Assembly: GCA_023247575.1 (NCBI GenBank)
Contig: JAHFGE010000069.1
Span: 1 to 7,574 of the forward strand
DNA length: 7,574 nucleotides
Direction: 5' to 3'
Origin: Candidatus Omnitrophota bacterium
GTDB taxonomy: Bacteria; Omnitrophota; Gorgyraeia; Zapsychrales; Fredricksoniimonadaceae
Made by a program: the position numbers and the translations under genes. The notes under the pieces are model-generated. The model saw only the letters and a list, made by a program, of their open reading frames with translations, was not told where the DNA came from and did no database searches. Positions 1 through 5,697 of the stretch are shown here, piece after piece. How positions within the stretch are numbered: position 1 is the first letter of the stretch; each line of letters opens with the position of its first letter.

Positions 1-2
1 GT

Positions 3-539
3 TCTTTGATCGATGGCATTGTCTTGGTAGGTCACAGAGATTACATGGACAAGTTTAAAAAAATCGCCAGCCGTTTTAATAAGGTTAAAATGGTGGTTGC
101 AGGGGGAGCTAGGCGTTCGGATTCGGTATGGCTGGGGTTGGCAGCGACCGATGAGGATACCCGTATTGTTTTGGTCCACGATGCGGCCAGGCCTTTTATA
201 GATGAAGCTTGTCTGAAGCGACTTGTGCAAGCTCTGAAAAATTATCAGGCGGCTATTTTGGCGGTGCCGGTTAAACCGACCATCAAGAGGGTGCATCCTC
301 ACACTTTGATCGTCGAAGAAACCGTACCGCGGCATCTGTTGTGGGAAGTGCAAACACCTCAAGGGTTTACCCGGGAAGTCTTAATGAAGGCGCATCAGCA
401 AAAAATTAAAGAGGAAGCCACCGATGATGCTGTGCTGGTGGAACAGATAGGTGTTAAAGTTAAGGTTGTTATGGGAGATGAGCGCAACATTAAAATTACT
501 ACTGGTAAAGATTTGCGCCTAGCAGAGCAATGGTTATGA
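3..539 (+). CDS. ispD: IspD, 2-C-methyl-D-erythritol 4-phosphate cytidylyltransferase (5' partial)
   Basis: The enzyme transfers CMP from CTP to 2-C-methyl-D-erythritol 4-phosphate, the third step of the cytosolic MEP isoprenoid pathway. The visible 179 codons carry the family landmarks in order: GGARRSDSVWLGL, the hallmark VHDAARPF, a P..PTIKRV segment matching the family's DTIK motif, LWEVQTPQGF, TDDAVLVE, and the C-terminal NIKITTGKDLRLAE. Family members are about 230 aa, so roughly 50 N-terminal residues, including the glycine-rich CTP-binding loop, lie upstream of the window. The frame is open to the first base, and the TTG at position 6 is an internal Leu rather than a start. The stop overlaps the next gene by ATGA. 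The expected partner ispF lies two genes downstream. The identification is secure. Confidence 0.96.
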   Translation, partial: SLIDGIVLVGHRDYMDKFKKIASRFNKVKMVVAGGARRSDSVWLGLAATDEDTRIVLVHDAARPFIDEACLKRLVQALKNYQAAILAVPVKPTIKRVHPHTLIVEETVPRHLLWEVQTPQGFTREVLMKAHQQKIKEEATDDAVLVEQIGVKVKVVMGDERNIKITTGKDLRLAEQWL

Positions 540-1078
540 ACGACTATTCATCCATTTTTCAGCTGGTTTCAAATCTTATGCTTAAAGAAAAAGTTTCCTG
601 CATTCTTATTGGGGGATTTGCGGTCAATTTTTATAAAGTGAGTCGGAATACGGCTGATGTCGATTTTTTAATCACCAAAGAAGATTTTGATAAAATTGCA
701 GGGATTTTAATCCATGAGGGGTTCAAGCAGCTTTCCTCTCATGAAAATTTTGCTCATTTTCAAGATTCCGGTATGGGGTCAATCGGGGTTGATTTTATGT
801 TTGTGGATCGAGAGACTTTTGAAAAGATGCAACAGGAGGGACAGAGATTTAAAGTAGGAAAAAATGAATTTATCGTTCCTTCTTTAAATCATTTGATCGC
901 CCTTAAATTGCATTCCATGAAATTTAATTTTAAAGACCGTCTGGCTAAGGATTTTCCCGACATCATTGGGCTGATTAGAACTAACCATCTTAATATTCAC
1001 GATAATCAGTTCAAAGAATTATGTTTGAAATACGGGTCTCAAGAGATTTATCAAAGAATTTTGGAGGTCTTGGAATGA
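536..1078 (+). CDS. Nucleotidyltransferase-fold protein (AbiEii/DUF6036-like)
   Basis: This 180-aa protein looks like a small DNA polymerase beta-type nucleotidyltransferase. Residues 23-45 contain the GG signature (IGGFAVNFY, G26-G27) followed by the metal-binding pair in ADVDFL (D41 and D43). A possible third carboxylate sits in GVDFMFVD. A C-terminal helix contains LIALKLHS...RLAKDFPDI, similar to the K...R..KD..D pattern of AbiEii-type and related proteins. Some relatives are type IV toxins or tRNA/protein nucleotidyltransferases, but the substrate cannot be read from sequence. I chose the ATG at 536 because it forms the ATGA overlap with the ispD stop; another in-frame ATG lies at 530. 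The gene is also ATGA-coupled to the small gene downstream, so the two probably act together. It is an unusual insertion between ispD and ispF. Confidence 0.8.
   Translation: MNDYSSIFQLVSNLMLKEKVSCILIGGFAVNFYKVSRNTADVDFLITKEDFDKIAGILIHEGFKQLSSHENFAHFQDSGMGSIGVDFMFVDRETFEKMQQEGQRFKVGKNEFIVPSLNHLIALKLHSMKFNFKDRLAKDFPDIIGLIRTNHLNIHDNQFKELCLKYGSQEIYQRILEVLE
1063..1067 (+). promoter_or_regulatory. Shine-Dalgarno GGAGG for the 58-aa gene
   Basis: GGAGG stands 7 nt before the ATG at 1075, inside the last codons of the nucleotidyltransferase gene. It fixes the start of the small gene at 1075 rather than the upstream in-frame ATG at 1021. Confidence 0.75.
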
Positions 1079-1251
1079 AGGATCTTAATCTGCCCATCAT
1101 AAAGAATTATAATTCCCCGTCGCCTCCAATTCTTTCGATGGATGAATATTTAAAGTTTGTCCAATTTAACTTGGAAAATTGCTTTGACAAAGAAACCTAT
1201 TTTCAATGGAAGGAAATCATAGCCGTCGATGTGCCTTTTTTCCTTAAGTAG
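1075..1251 (+). CDS. Small conserved-looking protein, partner of the nucleotidyltransferase
   Basis: This 58-aa protein begins MKDLNLPIIKNY and ends in VDVPFFLK. It is acidic to neutral, with a proline-rich stretch (SPSPPIL, about residues 14-20) followed by a probable helix (MDEYLKFVQFNLENCF). It has no signal peptide or membrane segment. The start is well supported by a GGAGG 7 nt upstream and by the ATGA overlap with the preceding stop. The open frame extends upstream to an ATG at 1021, but that lies inside the nucleotidyltransferase gene and lacks a good SD. I do not recognise a named family. The tight coupling suggests a cognate partner, for example an antitoxin-like or modified protein. 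This is inference only. Confidence 0.72.
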   Translation: MKDLNLPIIKNYNSPSPPILSMDEYLKFVQFNLENCFDKETYFQWKEIIAVDVPFFLK

Positions 1252-1262
1252 TGAGGAGATTT

Positions 1263-1742
1263 ATGAACTTTCGCACCGGCATTGGTTACGATGTGCATCA
1301 ATTTGCCAGAGGCCGCAAACTTGTTTTAGGGGGTATGGAAATTCCTTATCGATACGGGCTGGCTGCCCATTCGGATGGGGATGTGGTTTTGCATGCCATT
1401 TGTGATGCCATTTTGGGGGCGGCCGGCCAAGGGGATATTGGTGAACATTTTCCCAATGCCGATGTGCAGTATAAAAATATTTCCAGTTCGGTTTTGCTAA
1501 AAAGAGTTAATCAGCTAGCCAATGATGACGGATATAAAGTCACTAATGTCGATGTGGTGATTCTGGCCCAGGAACCCCAGCTGTCGGAGTATAAATCAAA
1601 AATGAAATTCCATATTGCTTATGAGCTGGCCATCGATGAATCTCAAGTCAATATTAAGGCTGCCACCAACGAAGGTTTAGGATTCATCGGTAAAAAGCAA
1701 GGCATTGCCTGTTATGCCACCGTATTATTAAAAAAAGATTGA
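1263..1742 (+). CDS. ispF: IspF, 2-C-methyl-D-erythritol 2,4-cyclodiphosphate synthase
   Basis: The protein cyclises 4-diphosphocytidyl-2-C-methylerythritol 2-phosphate to MEcPP with release of CMP, the fifth step of the MEP pathway. It is normally a zinc-dependent homotrimer. Its 159 aa match the family length. Visible motifs are GIGYDVHQF with metal ligands D10 and H12, AHSDGDVVLHAICDAILGA with the third ligand H44, DIGEHFPN, and the C-terminal ATNEGLGFIGKKQGIA loop containing T135 and E137, the usual CMP-site residues. I chose the ATG at 1263 because GAGGAG lies 4 nt upstream and the protein then begins directly at the conserved FRTGIGYDVH. An in-frame GTG at 1251 would overlap the previous stop and add only MRRF. 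Only 11 nt separate it from the small gene, consistent with one operon. Confidence 0.97.
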   Translation: MNFRTGIGYDVHQFARGRKLVLGGMEIPYRYGLAAHSDGDVVLHAICDAILGAAGQGDIGEHFPNADVQYKNISSSVLLKRVNQLANDDGYKVTNVDVVILAQEPQLSEYKSKMKFHIAYELAIDESQVNIKAATNEGLGFIGKKQGIACYATVLLKKD

Positions 1743-1743
1743 T

Positions 1744-1752
1744 GAGGTGATC
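1744..1752 (+). promoter_or_regulatory. Extended Shine-Dalgarno before cysE
   Basis: GAGGTGATC is a nine-base match to the extended anti-SD complement (AGGAGGTGATC). Its spacing suits the ATG at 1754, about 6 nt after the GAGG core. That ATG is in a different frame from the serine acetyltransferase, and the GTG start needed for the enzyme frame (1747) lies inside this SD. Confidence 0.6.
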
Positions 1753-2448
1753 TATGGTTTTTCTATTAACAATGATCATTATTTTAATGGTCATTTATAT
1801 TTTTTTGCTGAGGATATTGCCTCATACAAAGAGCGTGATCCGGCCGCAAAAAATTCTTTGGAAATTTTATTGTTATATGCCGGCCTGCATGCCTTGGTGG
1901 CCTATCGCATGGCCCATAGGCTTTGGCAATGGCGTATTCCTTTCCTACCTCGTTGGATTTCTCAGACAGCCAGGTTTTTTACGGGTATAGAAATTCATCC
2001 CGGGGCTCAAATAGGCCGTCGGTTTTTTATTGATCATGGCATGGGCGTTGTCATTGGCGAGACTGCGATGGTGGGTGATAATGTGCTTCTTTACCAAGGG
2101 GTGACTTTAGGCGGCACAGGTAAAGAGACCGGCAAAAGGCACCCAACGGTGGGCAATAATGTGGTGGTCGGCACTGGAGCAAAGATTTTAGGCAACATCA
2201 CCATTGGTGATAATTCTTATATCGGTGCTAATGCCGTCGTCATCAAAAACGTTCCTGCCAACTCTACGGTGGTCGGTATCCCCGGCCGCATTACCAGGCA
2301 GGAAGGCCAGAAAATTGACAGCGAGCTCGATCATATTCATGTCAATGACCCGGTGATGGAAAACATGGCCAAGTTATTGAAGCGCATCAAGCATCTGGAA
2401 GAAAAGACGGGGACTGCCCGGCCAAACACAGAAGATTATATTATTTGA
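1747..2448 (+). CDS. cysE: Serine O-acetyltransferase (CysE/EpsC type); start or frame uncertain
   Basis: The enzyme acetylates L-serine with acetyl-CoA to O-acetylserine, the committed step of cysteine synthesis. After the N-terminal helices (AEDIASYKERDPAAK, about residues 21-35), residues 81-180 form the left-handed beta-helix of hexapeptide repeats. The catalytic His is in IDHGMGVVIGETA (H97), the conserved KRHP is at 130-133 (H132), and VGIPGR closes the helix. At 233 aa it is near the family size. In this frame the only start is GTG 1747, which has no SD of its own and gives an odd leader (MIYGFSINNDHYF). The excellent SD at 1744-1752 serves ATG 1754, whose frame reads a hydrophobic leader (MVFLLTMIIILMVIYIF). 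A -1 shift, or one extra T in the T7 run at 1800-1806, would join it to FAEDIAS. The enzyme body is intact. cysS follows after 3 nt. Confidence 0.93.
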   Translation: MIYGFSINNDHYFNGHLYFFAEDIASYKERDPAAKNSLEILLLYAGLHALVAYRMAHRLWQWRIPFLPRWISQTARFFTGIEIHPGAQIGRRFFIDHGMGVVIGETAMVGDNVLLYQGVTLGGTGKETGKRHPTVGNNVVVGTGAKILGNITIGDNSYIGANAVVIKNVPANSTVVGIPGRITRQEGQKIDSELDHIHVNDPVMENMAKLLKRIKHLEEKTGTARPNTEDYII

Positions 2449-2451
2449 ACC

Positions 2452-3855
2452 ATGGCCATTCAGATTTACAATTCTTTAACCAAACGCAAAGAAGAATTTC
2501 AGCCGCTTAACCCCCCTATCGTCAAGATGTACACCTGCGGGGTCACGGTTTATGACCGATGCCATATTGGTCATGCGCGCAGCCTTTATGTGTTTGAGGT
2601 CATGCGCCGCTATTTGCAGTTTCGCGGATTTAAGGTGAAGTTTGTCCGTAATATTACCGATGTGGATGACAAGATCATTGCGAAAGCCGTTGAAACAAAA
2701 AAGACGAGTCAGGAGGTCAGCGAAGAACAGATACGGTTTTATTATCAAGACCTGGAAGCCTTAAATATTTCCAAAGCCGATGAGGAACCTCAAGCCACGC
2801 AAGATATCCCCGAGATGATTAAACATATTCAAGGGCTTATCGATAAAGGCTTTGCCTATGCGGTGGGGGGCGATGTTTACTTTCATGTGAGGGCGTTTAA
2901 AGATTATGGCAAACTATCTGGTCAAAGCATTGAGGCAATGGTTGAAGCGGTGCGCATTGAAAAAGATTCCCATAAAAAAGACCCTTTGGATTTTGCCCTT
3001 TGGAAGGCATCCCAAGAAGGAGAACCAGGATGGAATTCTCCCTGGGGCAAGGGCCGCCCGGGCTGGCATATCGAGTGCTCCTGCATGAGCATGAAGCATT
3101 TGCAAACACAGACGCTGGATATTCATGCCGGCGGCCGGGATTTGATTTTCCCTCATCACGAGAATGAGATAGCCCAGTCGGAAAGCTTGACGGGGAAGAC
3201 TTTTGTCAGGTATTGGCTTCATCACGGCCTTTTGACCATGAACGGCCAGAAAATGTCCAAATCGTTGGGAAACTTTGTCACCATTCCGCAGGCATTAGCC
3301 CAATATACCGTTGATGAGATTAAAATGTTTTTTTTATTTTCTCATTACGCCAGCGGTATTGATTTTACCGATGAAAAAATGTTGGAAGCTCGCAAAGTTT
3401 TATCCAAATTTGATATTCTATTTTGGAAAGCAGCTGAGCTGCTCAAAGATAAAGATGTAGAACCTTTTCAGGCCGATTTTATTAGTACACATAAACAGGA
3501 ATTTTTAGAGGCCATGGACGATGATTTTAATACACCGAAAGCCTTGGCGGCTTTGTTTAATCTCATCAGCGATACAAATAAACTCATCGATGAGAATCAA
3601 AAAGACCCGCATTATCTAGGCGTCATCTATCATGCTGTCGACGTATTGGAAAATTTGGGACGGCAGATTTTTGGTTTATTTTTAAAAGAGAAGGAAAAAG
3701 AATTAACCGACGATTTAAAGCAATTACTCAACGATCGTGTGGCTGCACGCAGGGCTAAGAATTTTAAGCGCTCGGATGAACTCAGGGAATTGCTCAAATC
3801 TAAGGGTGTAGCTGTAGAAGACGGCAAATCGGGGCAGACATGGCGATGGATTTAA
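2452..3855 (+). CDS. cysS: Cysteinyl-tRNA synthetase
   Basis: This class I aminoacyl-tRNA synthetase activates cysteine with ATP and charges tRNA-Cys in the cytosol. The 467 aa match the usual monomeric enzyme. The sequence shows the zinc-ligand region MYTCGVTVYD (C29), the HIGH signature (residues 38-41), NITDVDDKII, GWHIECS (second zinc cysteine, C209), the HAGGRDLIFPHHENEIAQSE segment supplying the remaining zinc ligands, and KMSKS at 267-271. The C-terminal end (AARRAKNFKRSDELRELLKSKG...GQTWRW) is typical of the tRNA-binding tail. ATG 2452 lies 3 nt after the cysE stop with only a weak SD, suggesting translational coupling. Pairing serine acetyltransferase with CysRS links cysteine supply to its use. 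A hairpin repeat starts about 10 nt after the stop. Confidence 0.98.
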   Translation: MAIQIYNSLTKRKEEFQPLNPPIVKMYTCGVTVYDRCHIGHARSLYVFEVMRRYLQFRGFKVKFVRNITDVDDKIIAKAVETKKTSQEVSEEQIRFYYQDLEALNISKADEEPQATQDIPEMIKHIQGLIDKGFAYAVGGDVYFHVRAFKDYGKLSGQSIEAMVEAVRIEKDSHKKDPLDFALWKASQEGEPGWNSPWGKGRPGWHIECSCMSMKHLQTQTLDIHAGGRDLIFPHHENEIAQSESLTGKTFVRYWLHHGLLTMNGQKMSKSLGNFVTIPQALAQYTVDEIKMFFLFSHYASGIDFTDEKMLEARKVLSKFDILFWKAAELLKDKDVEPFQADFISTHKQEFLEAMDDDFNTPKALAALFNLISDTNKLIDENQKDPHYLGVIYHAVDVLENLGRQIFGLFLKEKEKELTDDLKQLLNDRVAARRAKNFKRSDELRELLKSKGVAVEDGKSGQTWRWI

Positions 3856-3864
3856 AATCCATTT

Positions 3865-3940
3865 GTCACCCCCGAATGTATTAATCGGGGGTCCAGAAAT
3901 TACAACCTCTGGATTCCCGATAAAAACATTCGGGAATGAC
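3865..3940. repeat. Twin-hairpin inverted repeat between cysS and tmk
   Basis: Two 33-nt arms (3865-3897 and 3908-3940) are inverted copies of each other, 27 of 33 positions matching, around a 10-nt centre. Each arm is itself a hairpin with a perfect 8-bp stem and 9-nt loop: ACCCCCGA/TCGGGGGT at 3868-3875 and 3885-3892, and ATTCCCGA/TCGGGAAT at 3913-3920 and 3930-3937. The arms differ at two stem pairs, CC/GG in one and TT/AA in the other, so pairing inside each hairpin is kept by matched changes. It resembles REP/MITE-like dispersed palindromes (GTCATTCCCGAA...). No T-tract follows, so it is not a classical terminator, although it could slow transcription or protect mRNA ends between cysS and tmk. 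Confidence 0.85.
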
Positions 3941-3960
3941 ATGCTTTTAGGATTAATTGT

Positions 3961-4584
3961 ATGAAGGGTAAATTTATCACATTCGAAGGTTCGGAAGGTT
4001 CTGGCAAAAGTACGCAGGCAGTTATGGTGTTGGATTATTTAAAGAGTAAGAATTTGCCTGTTGTGCTGTTGCGTGAACCTGGCGGGGTAAAATTAAGTGA
4101 AAAAATCCGTGACATTCTTCTGGATGTCAATAATACCTCTATGGGGGATGAATGCGAGACGCTTTTATACATGGCGGCCCGGGCGCAATTGGTCAAAGAG
4201 ATCATCAAACCTGCACTGCAGGGCGGACAAATTGTTTTATGCGACCGATTTTTAGATTCCACCATTGCTTATCAGGGGTGGGGCAGTCAAGTGGACCTGG
4301 CGGCGATTGAGACCATCGGACGTTTTGCCACAGGGGGAGTAACCCCAAATTTAACTTTACTTTTTGATATTGATACAAGTAAGGGGCTGGCCAGGACCAA
4401 TGCCCAAAAAGACCGTATTGAAAACCGCTCCCTGGAGTACCATCATCGGGTGCGCCAAGGGTATCTGGCATTGGCCAAAAAAGAACCTGGCCGCATTAAA
4501 GTCATCAGCGTTGATGCGCCTAAGGAAGTTATTTTTGAACAGGTGAAGCATTATATTGATGTCACTCTAAGCGAAGGATCTTAA
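3961..4584 (+). CDS. tmk: Thymidylate kinase
   Basis: The enzyme phosphorylates dTMP to dTDP with ATP, an essential step of dTTP synthesis in the cytosol. The 207 aa match the family. It shows the P-loop GSEGSGKST (residues 10-18), REPGG (38-42, which contacts the nucleotide), the DRFLDSTIAYQG motif (95-106) that binds dTMP, VTPNLTLLFDID (127-138), and a LID region with DRIE (151-154). ATG 3961 has AGGA 8 nt upstream (3949-3952). It is separated from cysS by the twin-hairpin repeat, so it may be read through from the operon or have its own unseen promoter. In many bacteria holB follows tmk. Here a repeat block follows instead, so this is the end of the housekeeping run. Confidence 0.97.
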   Translation: MKGKFITFEGSEGSGKSTQAVMVLDYLKSKNLPVVLLREPGGVKLSEKIRDILLDVNNTSMGDECETLLYMAARAQLVKEIIKPALQGGQIVLCDRFLDSTIAYQGWGSQVDLAAIETIGRFATGGVTPNLTLLFDIDTSKGLARTNAQKDRIENRSLEYHHRVRQGYLALAKKEPGRIKVISVDAPKEVIFEQVKHYIDVTLSEGS

Positions 4585-4679
4585 GACACATTAAGCTTCT
4601 TCCTCTATTCTCACTCTATGTACACCACCGACACCAAAGCTACGGTATCCTCAGATTTAAATTCCCCCCTCCTCAAATC

Positions 4680-4699
4680 CCTGCCTGCCGGCAGGCAGG
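4680..4699. repeat. Perfect 20-bp palindrome
   Basis: CCTGCCTGCCGGCAGGCAGG is self-complementary over all 20 bases. On the + strand it reads LPAGRQ in the open frame. I recall this palindrome as a dispersed repeat of several uncultivated phyla, including Omnitrophota; that is recollection, not a search. Confidence 0.9.
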
Positions 4700-4710
4700 T
4701 TCCCCTCCAG

Positions 4711-4727
4711 CCCCGCCAGGGGCGGGG
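4711..4727. repeat. GC-rich hairpin
   Basis: CCCCGCC (4711-4717) pairs perfectly with GGCGGGG (4721-4727) around AGG. A further CCTCC/GGAGG pair (4704-4708 with 4734-4738) can extend the structure. The same CCCCGCC/GGCGGGG stem, with a different loop (TAT), recurs at 5556-5572. Confidence 0.75.
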
Positions 4728-4762
4728 CCAGGGGGAGGAAATCAAAGGTGCCAATGCCAAGA

Positions 4763-4835
4763 CTATAGGATCTGAGGACAAAGGGGGACAGTTGAATTCA
4801 ACTGTCCCCATAAGTTTTGGCGGTGCCGATGCCGG
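4763..4835. repeat. 73-bp direct repeat, copy 1
   Basis: It matches 5369-5441 with a single mismatch, including an identical run of 66 nt from 4770. The offset of 606 nt is a multiple of three. It contains the first 26-bp perfect palindrome (4784-4809). Confidence 0.92.
4784..4809. repeat. Perfect 26-bp palindrome, copy 1
   Basis: The half-site GGGGACAGTTGAA is followed directly by its reverse complement with no loop, centred on an EcoRI-like GAATTC. The GGGGACAG...CTGTCCCC ends resemble REP-type hairpins mobilised by Y1/RAYT transposases in other bacteria. That link is inference, as no transposase lies in the window. Confidence 0.92.
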
Positions 4836-4839
4836 CAGT

Positions 4840-5125
4840 TCCAAGACTTTACTCTTCGCACAGGAAAGTACAATCAAGCCTTTACCAGCCAGGCAGGATG
4901 GTATTGTCAAGCCTTTACTTTCCACACAAGATGGTACTTCCAAGGGTTTACCGTTGCCAGCTGCAGGTGCCGATAGTATGGGCTCCAAGAGTTTACTGCC
5001 GCCAGTTCCAGGTGCCGATAGTGTTGGCACCAGGAGTTTACTTTCCGCACAGGAAAGCCCTGTCAAGACTTTACTGGAGCAAGCTGCCGGCAGTGCCAAG
5101 ACTTTACTCTCCGCACAGGCTGGCA
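4840..5125. repeat. Degenerate 33/45-nt tandem array
   Basis: About eight units share a core like CAAGACTTTACTCTCCGCAC. The AAG of the core (AGG in the sixth unit) falls at 4843, 4876, 4909, 4942, 4987, 5032, 5065 and 5098, giving spacings of 33, 33, 33, 45, 45, 33 and 33. A related unit lies at 5449, and CAAGACTATAGG variants flank the array (4759, 5299, 5308, 5344, 5365). The + frame reads variants of SKTLLSAQDG; the opposite strand reads CAESKVL-like repeats. Confidence 0.8.
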
Positions 5126-5250
5126 GGGGGATCAAGCATACCTCGAAAACCTCAAGAAAGCCTCGGGCAGGGAAAGGTAAGAATTCATCTGTCGCTCTGC
5201 CTCGCTTCGCCTATGGCGGGGCTCGGCACGAGGTGAATTCTACAGATGAC
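5091..5250. repeat. 160-bp direct repeat, copy 1
   Basis: It matches 5442-5601 at an offset of 351 nt with about 11 mismatches. Its right half is a nested inverted structure: TCATCTGT (5185-5192) with ACAGATGA (5242-5249), CCTCG (5200-5204) with CGAGG (5229-5233), and an inner stem CTTCGCC (5205-5211) with GGCGGGG (5215-5221) that uses two G-T wobbles. Confidence 0.9.
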
Positions 5251-5368
5251 GCCTATAAATCCGCCAGCCTGCAAGTCAACACTATAGGATCTCAGGCCAA
5301 GACTGCCAAGACTATGGGATCTGGAGCTGGCAGTGCCAATGCCAAGACTATAGATTCCCCAATCAAGG

Positions 5369-5441
5369 CTATAGAATCTGAGGACAAAGGGGGACAGTTG
5401 AATTCAACTGTCCCCATAAGTTTTGGCGGTGCCGATGCCGG
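5369..5441. repeat. 73-bp direct repeat, copy 2
   Basis: This is the second copy of the unit at 4763-4835, with one mismatch. Here it runs directly into the second copy of the 160-bp repeat, so the composite unit is intact from 5369 to 5601. Confidence 0.92.
5390..5415. repeat. Perfect 26-bp palindrome, copy 2
   Basis: It is identical to the palindrome at 4784-4809 and lies in the second composite unit. Confidence 0.92.
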
Positions 5442-5601
5442 TAGTGCCAAGCCTTTACTCTCCGCACAGGATGGCAGGGGGATCAAGAATACCTCGAAAA
5501 CCTCAAGAAAGCCTCGGGCAGGGAAAGGTAAGGATTCATCTGTCATCCTGCCTCGCCCCGCCTATGGCGGGGCTCAGCACGAGGTGAATTCTACAGATGA
5601 C
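5442..5601. repeat. 160-bp direct repeat, copy 2
   Basis: It matches 5091-5250. The nested inverted structure is kept: TCATCTGT (5536-5543) with ACAGATGA (5593-5600), and an inner stem CCCCGCC (5556-5562) with GGCGGGG (5566-5572), fully Watson-Crick here where copy 1 uses wobble pairs. The structured part ends about 60 nt before the TATAAT box of the next gene. Confidence 0.9.
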
Positions 5602-5663
5602 ACCTGTAAATTCCGCCAGCCTGGCCGCTGGAAAAATCAGATTTTATTAAAAAGGTTTTTGGT

Positions 5664-5669
5664 TATAAT
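5664..5669 (+). promoter_or_regulatory. Candidate sigma-70 -10 box
   Basis: A consensus TATAAT lies just downstream of the repeats. The region 17 nt upstream (ATTTTA, 5641-5646) is a poor -35. A start of transcription near 5676 would leave a leader of about 22 nt containing the GGAGA at 5688 before ATG 5698, which is a coherent layout. Confidence 0.42.
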
Positions 5670-5687
5670 GGGGGCCATGATGAAATT

Positions 5688-5692
5688 GGAGA
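5688..5692 (+). promoter_or_regulatory. Shine-Dalgarno GGAGA deciding the start at 5698
   Basis: GGAGA sits 5 nt before ATG 5698. The other in-frame ATGs (5668, 5677, 5680) have no comparable spaced SD, and the first overlaps the TATAAT box. This is the main reason for the short gene call. Confidence 0.6.
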
Positions 5693-5697
5693 AAAGA

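Larger units (their letters stand above)
4648..5601. repeat. Mosaic repeat block (BIME-like)
   Basis: This roughly 950-bp block is almost entirely built from palindromes, direct repeats and a degenerate minisatellite, described separately. Two partial copies of one composite unit are recognisable. The second copy (5369-5601) is continuous, while its halves in the first copy are split by the array: 4763-4835 at offset 606 and 5091-5250 at offset 351. A 9-bp inverted pair, TCCTCAGAT (4648-4656) and ATCTGAGGA (4770-4778), brackets the left-most palindrome and GC hairpin. I see no RNA gene, transposase or CRISPR inside it. Confidence 0.85.
4618..5697 (+). other. Repeat-derived open frame (upstream part of a 590-aa ORF), probably not translated
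   Basis: From ATG 4618 the frame stays open through the repeat block and runs into the 230-aa gene ending at 6390, simulating a 590-aa protein. The translated part is low-complexity, with repeats such as KTLLSAQ, FGGADAGS and NSTVPIS, no recognisable domain, and no SD before 4618. Long frames are also open on the same DNA in another + frame (4817-5236) and on the minus strand (4611-5135, 5292-5546), so openness is a property of the repeats and not evidence of coding. The alternative, a real repeat-rich N-terminal extension, cannot be excluded because every repeat length keeps this frame. Confidence 0.6.

Noticed and set aside
1021..1074. Upstream ATG 1021 for the small gene
   Set aside because: It overlaps the nucleotidyltransferase by 58 nt without a good SD, whereas ATG 1075 has GGAGG and an ATGA junction.
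1251..1262. GTG 1251 as the ispF start
   Set aside because: The SD (GAGGAG, 1253-1258) lies after it and serves ATG 1263; the extra MRRF is not part of the family N-terminus.
2476..3225. Minus-strand open frames inside cysS
   Set aside because: They are antisense shadows of a strongly conserved enzyme, with no SD or domain.
3865..3940. Rho-independent terminator after cysS
   Set aside because: The stems are good but neither is followed by a T-tract on the + strand. The two-arm inverted design fits a dispersed repeat better.
4840..5125. CRISPR array
   Set aside because: The repeated cores are degenerate, there are no unique uniform spacers, unit length switches between 33 and 45, and no cas gene is present.
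4611..5135. 174-aa open frame on the minus strand (CAESKVL-type repeats)
   Set aside because: It is the reverse reading of the 33/45-nt array; openness follows from repeat unit lengths divisible by three.
4817..5236. 139-aa open frame on the + strand in another frame
   Set aside because: It lies wholly in the repeat array, is low-complexity (repeats such as RVYC, YSSH), and competes with open frames on both strands. No domain or SD.
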